Shown piece after piece: positions 49,526-58,300 of a DNA stretch of 64,000 nt; position 1 is the stretch's first letter; every line of letters begins with the position of its first letter. This DNA comes from a virus. Both the position numbers and the translations under genes were made by a program. Where the stretch lies: the IMG/VR virus record IMGVR_UViG_3300032163_000003, positions 46,070 through 110,069 of that record; one strand, given 5' to 3'. The notes beneath the pieces were generated by a model. The model did no database searches, was not told where the DNA came from, and saw only the letters and a list, made by a program, of their open reading frames with translations.

Positions 49526-50401
49526 CTACGCTACTGCTTGTTCTGCGATCAATTCAATGGTCCTACTTCTTTCGTTTATCAGGATTACATAATTTTTGTA
49601 ATCAAGTGGATTAATCATTGTTATGAGACTTGAGATAACATCATTAAAAGACTTGAGAGCATTTTTTGGAAAGGGTTTCTGTGAGACAGGAAACTTTTTA
49701 TTTCCAACGTATATAATCACTCTAGATAATTTATTCATAAAAATAATTGGATCGATACAATCCAGTAGATTTGAAAATCTTTCTATCTCTTTTGAAGAAA
49801 CGTCGAATAAAATATCTTTTCTTTTAGTTAGTTGATTTAGACTTCTAGACATCATTGTTTCCAGGTAGTCTAACTCAATCGCGTAAACTTTCTGTTTTTC
49901 AACCATCTTTTCAATTAGGTTCTTTCTTACCAAAGACCCAGCAAATTCTGCTGCATCAATTACGTCTTTTCTCTCTATACTTAGAGGATATGTTCCAACG
50001 TAGTTCCTTCTATATTCCACAGATTTTCTACAATCCACCAACAAATATCTTGAAGAGATAGACAATCTGGCGTCAATTGAATCTTTTCTATCATATGTAA
50101 AATCTCTACAATCAACAACTAAATCTGTCTTTGGTAATTTAGTTACTCCCTCTTCAAATTTCTTATTGAATTTTACTACTTTAATATCTGTATTTCTTTC
50201 TTTAATCAGTTTTTCTAAAGCGTCAACTTTTGCTTTTCCTACATCCTCCTTTCTATATGGTGACAATTTTAGATTTTTTTGTTGTACCGTATCATAATCT
50301 ACAATAACTAGTTTCTTAATATTTTCTAGTTTAGATAGATTATCACAAAAATAACTTCCTAATGATCCTAATCCAACTACAGTCACGTTTTGGATCAACA
50401 C
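49526..50401 (-). CDS. second ThiF/E1-like adenylyltransferase
   Basis: 291 residues from a GTG. VTVVGLGSLGSYFCDNLSKL at residues about 6-25 is the nucleotide-binding glycine loop, VIVDYDTVQQKNLKLSPY is the acidic strand and N..R segment, as in ThiF/MoeB/E1 proteins. The second half is unlike known E1 domains. With the E2-like gene just after, it may form a separate E1-E2 pair. Which ubiquitin-like partner it uses is unknown; no second beta-grasp gene is visible nearby. Confidence 0.65.
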   Translation of the reverse strand: MLIQNVTVVGLGSLGSYFCDNLSKLENIKKLVIVDYDTVQQKNLKLSPYRKEDVGKAKVDALEKLIKERNTDIKVVKFNKKFEEGVTKLPKTDLVVDCRDFTYDRKDSIDARLSISSRYLLVDCRKSVEYRRNYVGTYPLSIERKDVIDAAEFAGSLVRKNLIEKMVEKQKVYAIELDYLETMMSRSLNQLTKRKDILFDVSSKEIERFSNLLDCIDPIIFMNKLSRVIIYVGNKKFPVSQKPFPKNALKSFNDVISSLITMINPLDYKNYVILINERSRTIELIAEQAVA

Positions 50402-50488
50402 TGCACCTACCTTTCTTTCTTGAATTTTGTCGTAAGATAGTTTGGTAGAAAATAACTGAATTACTTTTTAGTATATAATATGTAGATG

Positions 50489-50521
50489 TGAGAGACAAGA
50501 ACTTTTTGTCCTTGTCTCTCA
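50489..50521. terminator. 11-bp hairpin between the two ThiF cassettes
   Basis: TGAGAGACAAG/CTTGTCTCTCA with an 11-nt loop, seven bases after the stop of the upstream gene. A T-run follows on the plus-strand side only, so as a minus-strand terminator it is imperfect; it may stop antisense transcription or stabilise mRNA ends. Confidence 0.4.
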
Positions 50522-50527
50522 TTTTAT

Positions 50528-50989
50528 TTATGCTGCGATTTTCTTTGGTGTTAGAATGTTAACTTCTTTTTCAGTTGGGGTTGGGTTGAACTCCGATTTG
50601 TATATGAATAACTTTACAGCTTCTTTAAGAGGATAATTTAAAGGAATTCTCACCCCATTCTTTCTTACGAGAATTGTTTCTAAAGAAACATCTCCAATCG
50701 TTATAGTAAAGCGGTCTGGATTAATTTCGTCGGCAGATTTCGATGAAAGAACTGCTTTTAGAGCTCTCCCAAAGGATCTGTCTCTAGCATCTTTTTTATT
50801 GTGCATATCCATAACTGAACAAATAGATACTCCTCTCGAAAGAATTTTTCCTTCTTTTGAAAGAAGCAAGCAAACAGTAAAGACGTTTCCAACTATAGGA
50901 TCTTTATCACTATAGTAGAATTTAATTTTGTCTACTCCCGTTGCTTTTAATTTTGAAACAACTTCCGGCTTCATATTTGTCGTAAACAT
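50528..50989 (-). CDS. hypothetical protein in the ubiquitin-like cassette
   Basis: 153 residues. VFTVCLLLSKEGKILSRGVS followed by ICSVMDMHNKKDARDRSFGR and a helix: a beta-strand pair and D-x-x-N-K-K-D-A-R segment I have seen in conserved phage proteins of unknown role. Lies between the ubiquitin-like gene and the hairpin at 50.5 kb. No catalytic motif recognised. Confidence 0.45.
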   Translation of the reverse strand: MFTTNMKPEVVSKLKATGVDKIKFYYSDKDPIVGNVFTVCLLLSKEGKILSRGVSICSVMDMHNKKDARDRSFGRALKAVLSSKSADEINPDRFTITIGDVSLETILVRKNGVRIPLNYPLKEAVKLFIYKSEFNPTPTEKEVNILTPKKIAA

Positions 50990-51013
50990 TTTGTTATCCT
51001 CTTTTTTCTTTTC

Positions 51014-51484
51014 TCACCCCTTGTCACCAGCGGGCTTCAAGAATTCTAGGTTGTCTCCAGATTTAAGAATATACTCTCCGTTAACGCTCTTCCCATTAAC
51101 CAACCCAGTTGTCAGGTCGCTAATGCTGAATGCGTCTTTTAGGAGAGCAGCCACTGCCGCCACACTCTTTCCAGCAACGTTAAAGAAGTCACTAGAAGCA
51201 CCGCAAGAAACTCTCACTGTGGTAGTAGTTCTCTGACCCGCCGGAGCTTTAGGATCAGTTAAAGTTGTGAAGAATGTTCCCGATACTCCCTTTGCTCCAC
51301 CAACTACTGGACCTGGTTCAGGAAGTTCATCTTCTTCTACTTCTTCTACTTCCTGTCCATCTATAAGAGCTGCGATGACGTCGTCTTTTCTCCGCTTGCT
51401 CATTCCGAGAATACCTTCATCCCGGCACATTTCACGTAATTCAATCAGTGTGTATGCTTCCAGCTGCTCGTACGTATAAGACAT
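51014..51484 (-). CDS. SAP domain-beta-grasp ubiquitin-like protein (PRTRC-C-like)
   Basis: 156 residues. Residues about 5-45 (YTLIELREMCRDEGI...KDDVIAAL) form a SAP/Rho-N-like nucleic-acid-binding helix-loop-helix, joined by an acidic/Pro-Gly linker to a beta-grasp domain (TTVRVSCGASSDFF through SGDNLEFLKPAGDKG). The exposed C-terminal Gly and the AGDKG end match ubiquitin-like proteins that need no processing, close to the GTKG ends of PRTRC protein C. Its ATG overlaps the TAA of the E1 gene (TAATG), so the two are made together. Confidence 0.6.
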   Translation of the reverse strand: MSYTYEQLEAYTLIELREMCRDEGILGMSKRRKDDVIAALIDGQEVEEVEEDELPEPGPVVGGAKGVSGTFFTTLTDPKAPAGQRTTTTVRVSCGASSDFFNVAGKSVAAVAALLKDAFSISDLTTGLVNGKSVNGEYILKSGDNLEFLKPAGDKG

Positions 51485-52212
51485 TACATCCTCCTACTTT
51501 TGTTTTTTGTTGTTCTGACTTTTGCGTCCGACTTCATTTTTTCAATGTCAAAATATACTTCACATGGTACTACAGGTTTGTCCTCTGCAACTGAATTATA
51601 GAATGACCAGCACATTATTGTTGCAGCAGTAAGATTTGCGAAAAACAACTGGGGAGTTGAAGATGCAGCAAGTTCTTCACAACTCATTTCGTCTGGTGAT
51701 TTGTCTTTTGGAGTTTCAATTTCAGGATGGTAGTCAGTTAGACTTGGGGTTATATCCTTTCCATCTTTGCGGATATATGTTTGTACATTCCCGTCTATAA
51801 AGTCATTCCCTCCAGAAATTAAGATAACATTCTGCAGTTCTTCAGCGAAGTCAGATACTAACTTCCTAGTTTTATGGTTATCAACGCATAAAAAGATAAC
51901 ATCTTCACCATTTAAAACTTCGCGAATGTTTGAGAAGTTAACGTACTCTCCAAAAGTTTCGAAATCTAAGTTTGGATATTCTCTTTTCAAATCAGTGCTT
52001 TTTACAACTGCTTTGTTTCCAAATGTTCCAAACTCTTGTCTTTGCAAGTTCTTCTCTTCGTACTCATCCCCATCAATTAATTTAATCCTACTTCCATGAA
52101 AACTTGGAGCGTAGTTTAAGAATCTGCTTATCTTCTCAGATAAGATACTTCCGATACCACCTAGACCAACTATTGATATATTTCGTTTCTTTCTTGAGTA
52201 ACTAGGTTCCAT
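51484..52212 (-). CDS. ThiF/E1-like adenylyltransferase (PRTRC ThiF-like)
   Basis: 242 residues. ISIVGLGGIGSILSEKISRF (glycine loop, about 13-32), IKLIDGDEYEEKNLQRQEFG (Asp and N..R segment, about 43-62) and VIFLCVDNHKTRKLVSDF: the E1/ThiF core that adenylates a ubiquitin-like C-terminus. The C-terminal MSCEELAASSTPQLFFANLT contains a Cys that could be the thioester site. Overlaps the JAB gene by 11 nt and the ubiquitin-like gene by one base. Confidence 0.75.
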   Translation of the reverse strand: MEPSYSRKKRNISIVGLGGIGSILSEKISRFLNYAPSFHGSRIKLIDGDEYEEKNLQRQEFGTFGNKAVVKSTDLKREYPNLDFETFGEYVNFSNIREVLNGEDVIFLCVDNHKTRKLVSDFAEELQNVILISGGNDFIDGNVQTYIRKDGKDITPSLTDYHPEIETPKDKSPDEMSCEELAASSTPQLFFANLTAATIMCWSFYNSVAEDKPVVPCEVYFDIEKMKSDAKVRTTKNKSRRM

Positions 52213-53179
52213 GTGATTCCCCTATCAATTTCTTTTCTTCTGTTGGCTTAAAAGACTTGAACGCACACGTACCGCAAGGATTAAATTCTTTTATCACTCT
52301 CCTTTCTTGTTTTATATCTCCAGGCTTAGGAAGAATGTCCCGGAGAGTTGTTATATTTTCACCGAATGTTCCTAGTTCTTCATCCCACCTCCCATAGTCA
52401 AATGTAACTATTTCTTGTTTGGCTGGTTTAACTGAACCTATCCAGTTTGGATTATATCTTTCGAACTTCTTAGACCATTTAACAAATTTGTATCCCTCTT
52501 CATAACTCGGTTGTGTAAACAACGGAATATTTTCCAAGTCTTTAAACAAGTGAGTATAGTAGGGACTTCGATATATCGTTATTTCTGGTTTCTGAACTTC
52601 TTCTTGGACTTTTTGAATTCCATCGATATAATTCTGTGGTTCAACTTTAAATCTAGTTCCACCAACTACAATAGAAGCAACTATTTCAAATATAGGTTTC
52701 TTAATATTTCCAACTGTGATATGCAGACCGTCAGAATCTTTCTCATCCCCAACATCAATACTAGAATGTGACGCTGAAAAACTAGGATGACTATGGATAG
52801 TTGATAATCTTACATATCCTTCCATTGATGGGATTCTTATGTACTTTACGCTTGCTCCAGATACTTCCTGGGGAGGAATTATTATACGAAACTTTTTCTT
52901 TGTCTCGTTATAGTAAAGTATCGCATTACATTCTGAATGATACATATCATAAATTTTTCTGAAGAAAGTTATAATTCTTCCAAAAGTTCTTAGAGGAATT
53001 TTTGGAATATGTAACTTGGCGTATGGTTTTATTTCTTGTAGAAAAGATACCCCACTAACTTTTGTTATACTTTCAACTATTCCAACTTTCTTCTTTAGAA
53101 ATAATCCATTCTTCGAAATAATGTAAAGAATCTTATCATCTGGCAAGTTTGAACCATCATTTAAAACTACTTTAAACAT
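52202..53179 (-). CDS. JAB/JAMM peptidase (PRTRC-A-like)
   Basis: 325 residues from the ATG at 53179, chosen for its GGAGGTGAA site. JAMM metal motif STIHSHPSFSASHSSID gives H129, H131 and D142 with Ser139, and an upstream Glu (SECNAIL) is a candidate catalytic acid. It would be a zinc isopeptidase that trims or removes the ubiquitin-like protein. The C-terminal third ends with NPCGTCAF, a possible extra metal or Cys site. Confidence 0.75.
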   Translation of the reverse strand: MFKVVLNDGSNLPDDKILYIISKNGLFLKKKVGIVESITKVSGVSFLQEIKPYAKLHIPKIPLRTFGRIITFFRKIYDMYHSECNAILYYNETKKKFRIIIPPQEVSGASVKYIRIPSMEGYVRLSTIHSHPSFSASHSSIDVGDEKDSDGLHITVGNIKKPIFEIVASIVVGGTRFKVEPQNYIDGIQKVQEEVQKPEITIYRSPYYTHLFKDLENIPLFTQPSYEEGYKFVKWSKKFERYNPNWIGSVKPAKQEIVTFDYGRWDEELGTFGENITTLRDILPKPGDIKQERRVIKEFNPCGTCAFKSFKPTEEKKLIGESHGT

Positions 53180-53190
53180 TTCACCTCCGA

Positions 53191-55752
53191 TCATAGTATG
53201 ATGTTTTTTGATACTTCTGGATTTGAGTACCAACTGAACATATCTGGTACTACGTCTTGGGGTATATTCTTCATTCTTTGTGGTATAAGACCGTAGAAGT
53301 AGAAGTTTTGATACTTAGGAAATCCAGGTGTATTATACTTAACCCATTTTGTATTTGTGGAAAATAGTACTCGTTTCCATGTTCTTCTCCCATCAAAGAA
53401 AGTATGATACATTAAATCATAAGTGTCGTAATCGTAAGTAGAATTTCCCAGAACGTCTCCAAACTGTGGTGTAAACTTTGGAGTAAATTCATATCCAGAA
53501 GTGAGAGGCGGAGACGCATTAAACGCAAACAATCTCCTATTGCTTTCAGTTAACCAGAACGTATGAAAGTTACTACACAAAACTAAAGGAACATCAGTAT
53601 CCACTATAAAAGCGGAAATCCTACAAGGTTTCGATTTTAAGAAACCCGCCACCCTTTGTTTTGGAGTTACTTCCATTCCGATGGTTAAACCATCAACTGA
53701 GTAACTAGCTTTTCTAATACATCCTACTGATACTACTCCATGATATGCTTCAAAGATTGGAAATGTTTGCTCTGTATTCTTATCATCTCCAATTGTAGTA
53801 GTTACTTCAATTTTCCTTCCAGTCGCATTGAATATAAATCCAGTAATTTTTCTAATCTTTAAAAGATCTCGTGGAGAATTCCACGAAGTAGCAATTACAT
53901 TATCACCAACTCTTAAATCAATATCTACATCACAAGACGGAAGAAAAAATCTTTTTCCGTCTTCAAGAAGCATCTTTGGAATATGGCTTGCCCAGTTATA
54001 GTATTCAGTACTAAAGTAATTAACACGGTTAGGAATAATAACATCTCGATTTTTTGTAATAAAGATTATCTGTGAATCGTCCGATACTACAACTTTGTTT
54101 CCAATCCGAACTGCTGGAATAGGCAGAAGTTCTTCTTCAATCTTTTTAATTGTATCAGAAATTTTTCCTAAAACATTAATTTTTATATTACTTTTTGTAG
54201 TATCTATTTTTGTAAAACAAAGCTTTCCCTCTTTAAAGTCTTCAAATGTGCACATACTACCCATAAATATTTTTCTTGGAAGATGATCAGATGCTTTAAT
54301 TAAGAATTTATCCCCTTTTTGAAACTTAATTCCTTCAAATTCTAATTTGTCTTTATCAATAATATCGAAATCTACAAAGTCCATTAGGTATACAACTTGT
54401 CCACACTTCATCTCTGAAAGACCATCCCTTGATATTCTTACTTCATCAGCGCTCAGAAGTTTTTCGTATCCAGGAACTTTAAACGCTATTAGATCTCCTT
54501 GTTTAATTGTCTTTCCGTTCTTAGTAACTATAGAATTAAGAGGTTTCTTTTTCAAAAAGTTAATTATTTTTCTCTTTAACCTAACATCGATCTTATGTTC
54601 CGATTTACTTCCCTCTTCATCTTCTAGTTCTAGCTGATCAATATAATCTTTTGTAGATTTCAAAGCACTGATGTAGTAATTCTTCTTGTCAATGACTAGT
54701 TGATCTCCTACACTAATGGTGAAAGTCTGTGAACTGTCATTGACTGAGTCCTCATGATTCAACTCTTCATCTTCTTCCTCATAAGATTTAAGTTCCTTAG
54801 ATTTAAGATTTCTATCATCTAAGAAAAAACTTTCTGCCATTGATCTTTCAATACCTAATTTTTTACCTCTTTGACCAGAAATAATTTGTTGTATCTTCTT
54901 AATGACTGGTTCATCTAAACCATCTTCATTTTTGGAAGAATTCATACCAATTTCTACAAACAGATTTCTTTCATGCTGAAACCATGGAACTTTAAAAACA
55001 AACATTGGATCTACTTTTGAGAAGTACTGCCATTCAAGTAAATTTCCAATTTGTGGAACATCTTTATACATCATGTGAGATGAATGATAGTCACGATTAA
55101 AGTTATTAAGCCACACCCTATTCAGTACATGGTCAATTCTTTCTGATAGAGTAACTTTTTCTTGAAGAGGTCCAAGAGATTCTATAGCTTTATCTGACTC
55201 ATGCCCTCGTATGCACATAGTTCCATTAGCTTCTACATTCAACATATTGGATTTTAACAGAAAATCATGAACACTTGTTAGAGGAGCAGTTCTGTAGAAT
55301 ACCCTGCATCTGCCGTATCTTAGATCAAACGTAAGGTCAATGATAAAAATTACATATGGAAAAGCAAGTCTCAAAACATGTGGTGGTTTTCCAAGTTTGT
55401 AATTTTTGTATCCGTACGCTTCTACCTTTCCTTCTTGCTTTAACGACTCAAGAGAAAAAGATAGGTCTAGATCAACTCGTACTGATCTAGTAACTGGGCT
55501 TTGTTCAATTACTAAACAAACATTATTATTCCACGGAGTAAAAGAAAAGTGACGACAATTTTTTGGAAGAACATCTGGACAATTAAAACCAATAAAACTT
55601 TCTGATAGAAGATTAATCAATGTCTCAGACTCAACCATCGATTGTCTTCTAAATGGGAGTACTTTATTTGTTTTATCTGTTATGAATTCTATTGAGCTAG
55701 TGTATTTGTCCAACAAAAGTACGCCGCTCTTTAACTGAGTTTCTTCATTCAT
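53191..55752 (-). CDS. large protein with N-terminal E2-like domain (PRTRC-B-like)
   Basis: 853 residues. In the first 220, VFYRTAPLTSVHDFL, then MLNVEANGTMCIRGHE with Cys180, then VWLNNFNRDYHSS match the order of PRTRC protein B (APFFNV..G.VC.G...W...F.S.FTH), an E2-like fold. So Cys180 is the likely thioester cysteine. Residues about 350-850 are acidic then beta-rich repeat-like domains (VGDQLVI, QGDLIAF, KGDKFLI, VGDNVIA), probably barrels, with no recognised relative. Such a fusion would bring conjugation to a large binding platform, perhaps RNA polymerase or virion. Overlaps neighbours. Confidence 0.6.
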   Translation of the reverse strand: MNEETQLKSGVLLLDKYTSSIEFITDKTNKVLPFRRQSMVESETLINLLSESFIGFNCPDVLPKNCRHFSFTPWNNNVCLVIEQSPVTRSVRVDLDLSFSLESLKQEGKVEAYGYKNYKLGKPPHVLRLAFPYVIFIIDLTFDLRYGRCRVFYRTAPLTSVHDFLLKSNMLNVEANGTMCIRGHESDKAIESLGPLQEKVTLSERIDHVLNRVWLNNFNRDYHSSHMMYKDVPQIGNLLEWQYFSKVDPMFVFKVPWFQHERNLFVEIGMNSSKNEDGLDEPVIKKIQQIISGQRGKKLGIERSMAESFFLDDRNLKSKELKSYEEEDEELNHEDSVNDSSQTFTISVGDQLVIDKKNYYISALKSTKDYIDQLELEDEEGSKSEHKIDVRLKRKIINFLKKKPLNSIVTKNGKTIKQGDLIAFKVPGYEKLLSADEVRISRDGLSEMKCGQVVYLMDFVDFDIIDKDKLEFEGIKFQKGDKFLIKASDHLPRKIFMGSMCTFEDFKEGKLCFTKIDTTKSNIKINVLGKISDTIKKIEEELLPIPAVRIGNKVVVSDDSQIIFITKNRDVIIPNRVNYFSTEYYNWASHIPKMLLEDGKRFFLPSCDVDIDLRVGDNVIATSWNSPRDLLKIRKITGFIFNATGRKIEVTTTIGDDKNTEQTFPIFEAYHGVVSVGCIRKASYSVDGLTIGMEVTPKQRVAGFLKSKPCRISAFIVDTDVPLVLCSNFHTFWLTESNRRLFAFNASPPLTSGYEFTPKFTPQFGDVLGNSTYDYDTYDLMYHTFFDGRRTWKRVLFSTNTKWVKYNTPGFPKYQNFYFYGLIPQRMKNIPQDVVPDMFSWYSNPEVSKNIIL

Positions 55753-56090
55753 TTCTCCTCCTGAATATACTTCTTTAAATTATCTAAAACACCTGTTAAT
55801 AATTTTGAATATTCTGTCGTTGGTTTTGTAGTTAGTTTCTGAAAAACAATGTCAAGAGTAGATTCTAAAAAGTTTGAAATTAGATCTTCTTTTTCATTCT
55901 TTGCAAGTGGATACATCATTACTTTATCTTTGGTAATATCTATCCCTTCAAATTTTTCTTCGATGTTTTCGAACTTCAATCCACAAATTCTTAGAATACA
56001 ATATCCGTCACAAGTATTTATCCATATTGCGCCATTCTCCTGATCTACTTTGATTTCCATTATTCCATGAATGGGTTTAGAGATTGTCAT
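55749..56090 (-). CDS. hypothetical protein
   Basis: 113 residues; beta-rich first half (GAIWINTCDGYCILRICG), helical second half. Directly before the E2-like gene with a 4-nt overlap, so likely part of the same operon. Not recognised. Confidence 0.45.
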   Translation of the reverse strand: MTISKPIHGIMEIKVDQENGAIWINTCDGYCILRICGLKFENIEEKFEGIDITKDKVMMYPLAKNEKEDLISNFLESTLDIVFQKLTTKPTTEYSKLLTGVLDNLKKYIQEEK

Positions 56091-56381
56091 TTATTTCACC
56101 GCAGTTCTTACTTCTCCCTTATACACAAGGGATTTGAATGGAAGACTTCTCCAATCGTTTTTCTCTGTATCAAAAACGCGAAGAATTTCATTCTTTGTCA
56201 TTTGTTTTAGAATTTCTTGAAGACTAGTTTTCTTCGGTTTCTTATCTGGAGGAATTTTGTTAAAGTTTAGAGTACATTTCATTACTCTTCTTTCGCCATT
56301 TTTCTTGATAAACTCCACTTCAACTAAGTCATTCTTTTGGAGTTTATCTAAAAAGTACATCGCTGCGCCTAAAGTAGACAC
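56091..56381 (-). CDS. SH3-fold small protein, DUF2693-like
   Basis: 96 residues. VEVEFIKKNGERRVMKCTLN and ILRVFDTEKNDWRSLPFKSL match the phage family with F.KKDG..R.M.CTL and D.E...WRS, DUF2693-like. Function unknown. Confidence 0.6.
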   Translation of the reverse strand: MSTLGAAMYFLDKLQKNDLVEVEFIKKNGERRVMKCTLNFNKIPPDKKPKKTSLQEILKQMTKNEILRVFDTEKNDWRSLPFKSLVYKGEVRTAVK

Positions 56382-57407
56382 TTACTTTCTCCTTTCTGAA
56401 TGAGTTAAATCATTAAACAAATTTGGATTTTCATTCGTCAATTTACTCATGCACATACACGTCCAGTTACAAAGTTTACAATATTTCTTTTTATCTTCTT
56501 CTAAATTTTCTTTAAGATTTGAATTTAATTTTCCACATTCATCTAAATAGTCTACTAATCTAAAAGATGGCGTTTTACTCCCGCGAATTCTCAAGCAAAG
56601 TCTCACGGTCCCATTAGAATCAATAGTCAAATTATGGACGCCTTTTTCAATTTCGCAATCCAAATCAGAAGGAAGACTTTGATATATCTTAGGTAGTAAC
56701 AAAGTTTTCATATGAATATTAACTTCGTCGTCATCGTCTAAAACGTTTAAAATTGGTAGTGCTTCTTCTTTACTTACTAACATACTCTCATCTGTTACAT
56801 TTGAAAAATCATAGTGCTGAGATTTTGCAATATCAAGAAAAGTTATAGAACTACTTATTCCTCGTTTGGTTAATTCTTGAACTAAAGGATATAAATATTT
56901 TATGTTATATTTGTCTACTGTTATTTCCGCAACAAGATCCTTTACTTTATCTCGATATTGATACAGTCTTTCTAGACCCGCCAAACTCTTTTTCACAATA
57001 TCTCCAGTAGTCTCTTTATCAAAAATTATTGGATCAACAGACGAAGTTAATCCTTCGAGATAACCTACTTTGTCAAACAGATTAGCAATTCTCTTTTGGA
57101 CTTGCTCTGAGTTATTCGTTATGACTGTATAGAAAATTTTATTGTCATGACAATACTGAATAATTTCTGACAAGTCATCTCGAAGTGTTGGTTCTCCCCC
57201 ATAGAATATCATAAAGCAATCTGGATTATGTAACTTTAATCTTTTTAAACTTTCTAATATAAAGTCTAGAGACATTTCATTCTTTAAATAATAATCATAT
57301 GGGGGATATTCTTTTGGTTGATTATAGGAGGACGCTATTCTACAATAAGAACATTTCAAATTACATTTTCTCGTAACAATCCAATTAACAATTCGAACTT
57401 TTCCCAT
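56382..57407 (-). CDS. radical SAM protein with SPASM-like C-terminus
   Basis: 341 residues. CNLKCSYCRI (Cx3Cx2C, about residues 14-21) binds the 4Fe-4S cluster; MIFYGGEPTLRDDL is the GGEP motif. The C-terminus has CEIEKG, VRLCLRIRG and CKLCNWTCMCMS, a Cys set like SPASM or twitch domains holding auxiliary clusters. Such proteins often modify peptides. It sits next to the ubiquitin-like cassette; a target among the small proteins here is possible but unproven. Confidence 0.75.
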   Translation of the reverse strand: MGKVRIVNWIVTRKCNLKCSYCRIASSYNQPKEYPPYDYYLKNEMSLDFILESLKRLKLHNPDCFMIFYGGEPTLRDDLSEIIQYCHDNKIFYTVITNNSEQVQKRIANLFDKVGYLEGLTSSVDPIIFDKETTGDIVKKSLAGLERLYQYRDKVKDLVAEITVDKYNIKYLYPLVQELTKRGISSSITFLDIAKSQHYDFSNVTDESMLVSKEEALPILNVLDDDDEVNIHMKTLLLPKIYQSLPSDLDCEIEKGVHNLTIDSNGTVRLCLRIRGSKTPSFRLVDYLDECGKLNSNLKENLEEDKKKYCKLCNWTCMCMSKLTNENPNLFNDLTHSERRK

Positions 57408-57420
57408 CCTAATACCCTCA

Positions 57421-57855
57421 TCATACTTTTTTAAGAAGAGTTACTGAATTCGCAACTAATGTTCCCTTCGGAGCTATTTGAAATTCATCTCCTTTCAACT
57501 CTCCCTTTAGCGACTTTTTAGTTTTTGCCTTCCACCAACGATGCATAAATATCCAGAACATAATTGAATTTTTAATCTCAACTAAGTTATTGATTATAGG
57601 GATATATTTGGGTACATTCTCAACCCCAGTAGCTTTACATTCGTAGATTTCTCCTCTGCTAGAGCCAAGTTGGTTATACATCCATTTACTAGCTTCGTCA
57701 CAACTATCGAATATGAATAACTTAGTCCCCCGGCCTTTTGTTTGTTTTCCAACTGCATATTCTTTTACACATCTGTTTAATCTTTGACATTTTGTCCATG
57801 CAGAATACAACTTGCCATCTTCTTTAACTACAACTTTATAGTACGTTTTTTCCAT
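57421..57855 (-). CDS. conserved phage protein
   Basis: 144 residues from the ATG at 57855 (GGAGGAAATT). TYYKVVVKEDGKLYSAWTK and KLFIFDSCDEASKWM, IYECKATG match a conserved phage pattern (Y.V...DG...SAW..... F..L.EA......). Function unknown. Confidence 0.5.
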   Translation of the reverse strand: MEKTYYKVVVKEDGKLYSAWTKCQRLNRCVKEYAVGKQTKGRGTKLFIFDSCDEASKWMYNQLGSSRGEIYECKATGVENVPKYIPIINNLVEIKNSIMFWIFMHRWWKAKTKKSLKGELKGDEFQIAPKGTLVANSVTLLKKV

Positions 57856-58045
57856 AATTTCCTCCACAGTTTACTGGAACTACATAAAAATCCATCTGTT
57901 TGTTTGGAACTGCAACAACCACATGTAATCTTCCATTTTTGTAAGTAGAAGATACTCTATTCCACTTCTTAGAAGGTCTAAGAATTTGTTTAACATTTGA
58001 ACTAATCTTTCTTAAGTTCACAACATCAAATATTTCTTCCTGCAA
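57836..58045 (-). CDS. small hypothetical protein
   Basis: 69 residues; LRPSKKWNRVSSTYKNGRLH and VVVAVPNKQMDFYVVP form a beta sheet. Overlaps the next gene by 20 nt. Not recognised. Confidence 0.4.
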   Translation of the reverse strand: MQEEIFDVVNLRKISSNVKQILRPSKKWNRVSSTYKNGRLHVVVAVPNKQMDFYVVPVNCGGNYGKNVL

Positions 58046-58075
58046 ATATTCTCCTATTTTTTTTCTGATACCTTT

Positions 58076-58300
58076 TCATTCTTCCTCCTCTTCAAATTCT
58101 TCCTTATTTTCATCTTTCTTTTCGTCAAATATCCATGTTATCTTAACTGGTTTTCCTTTATGTTTAAAATTTTCTTCGTGGAGACCAGTGTGGTTAGGAG
58201 ATAATTGACAACGAATAGTACAATCATTGTCGCCATAGTCGTCACTAAGAAATAACCGAGCATTACATTGACCATCTACATCCTTAGGTTCACCAAACAT
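58076..58300 (-). CDS. conserved small phage protein
   Basis: 74 residues: GQCNARLFLSDDYGDN, TIRCQLSPNHTGLHEE and VKITW are conserved in small phage proteins (C..L...DDYGDN..T..CQL..NH.G.H.E). Three Cys/His groups suggest zinc. Acidic end. Function unknown. Confidence 0.55.
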   Translation of the reverse strand: MFGEPKDVDGQCNARLFLSDDYGDNDCTIRCQLSPNHTGLHEENFKHKGKPVKITWIFDEKKDENKEEFEEEEE

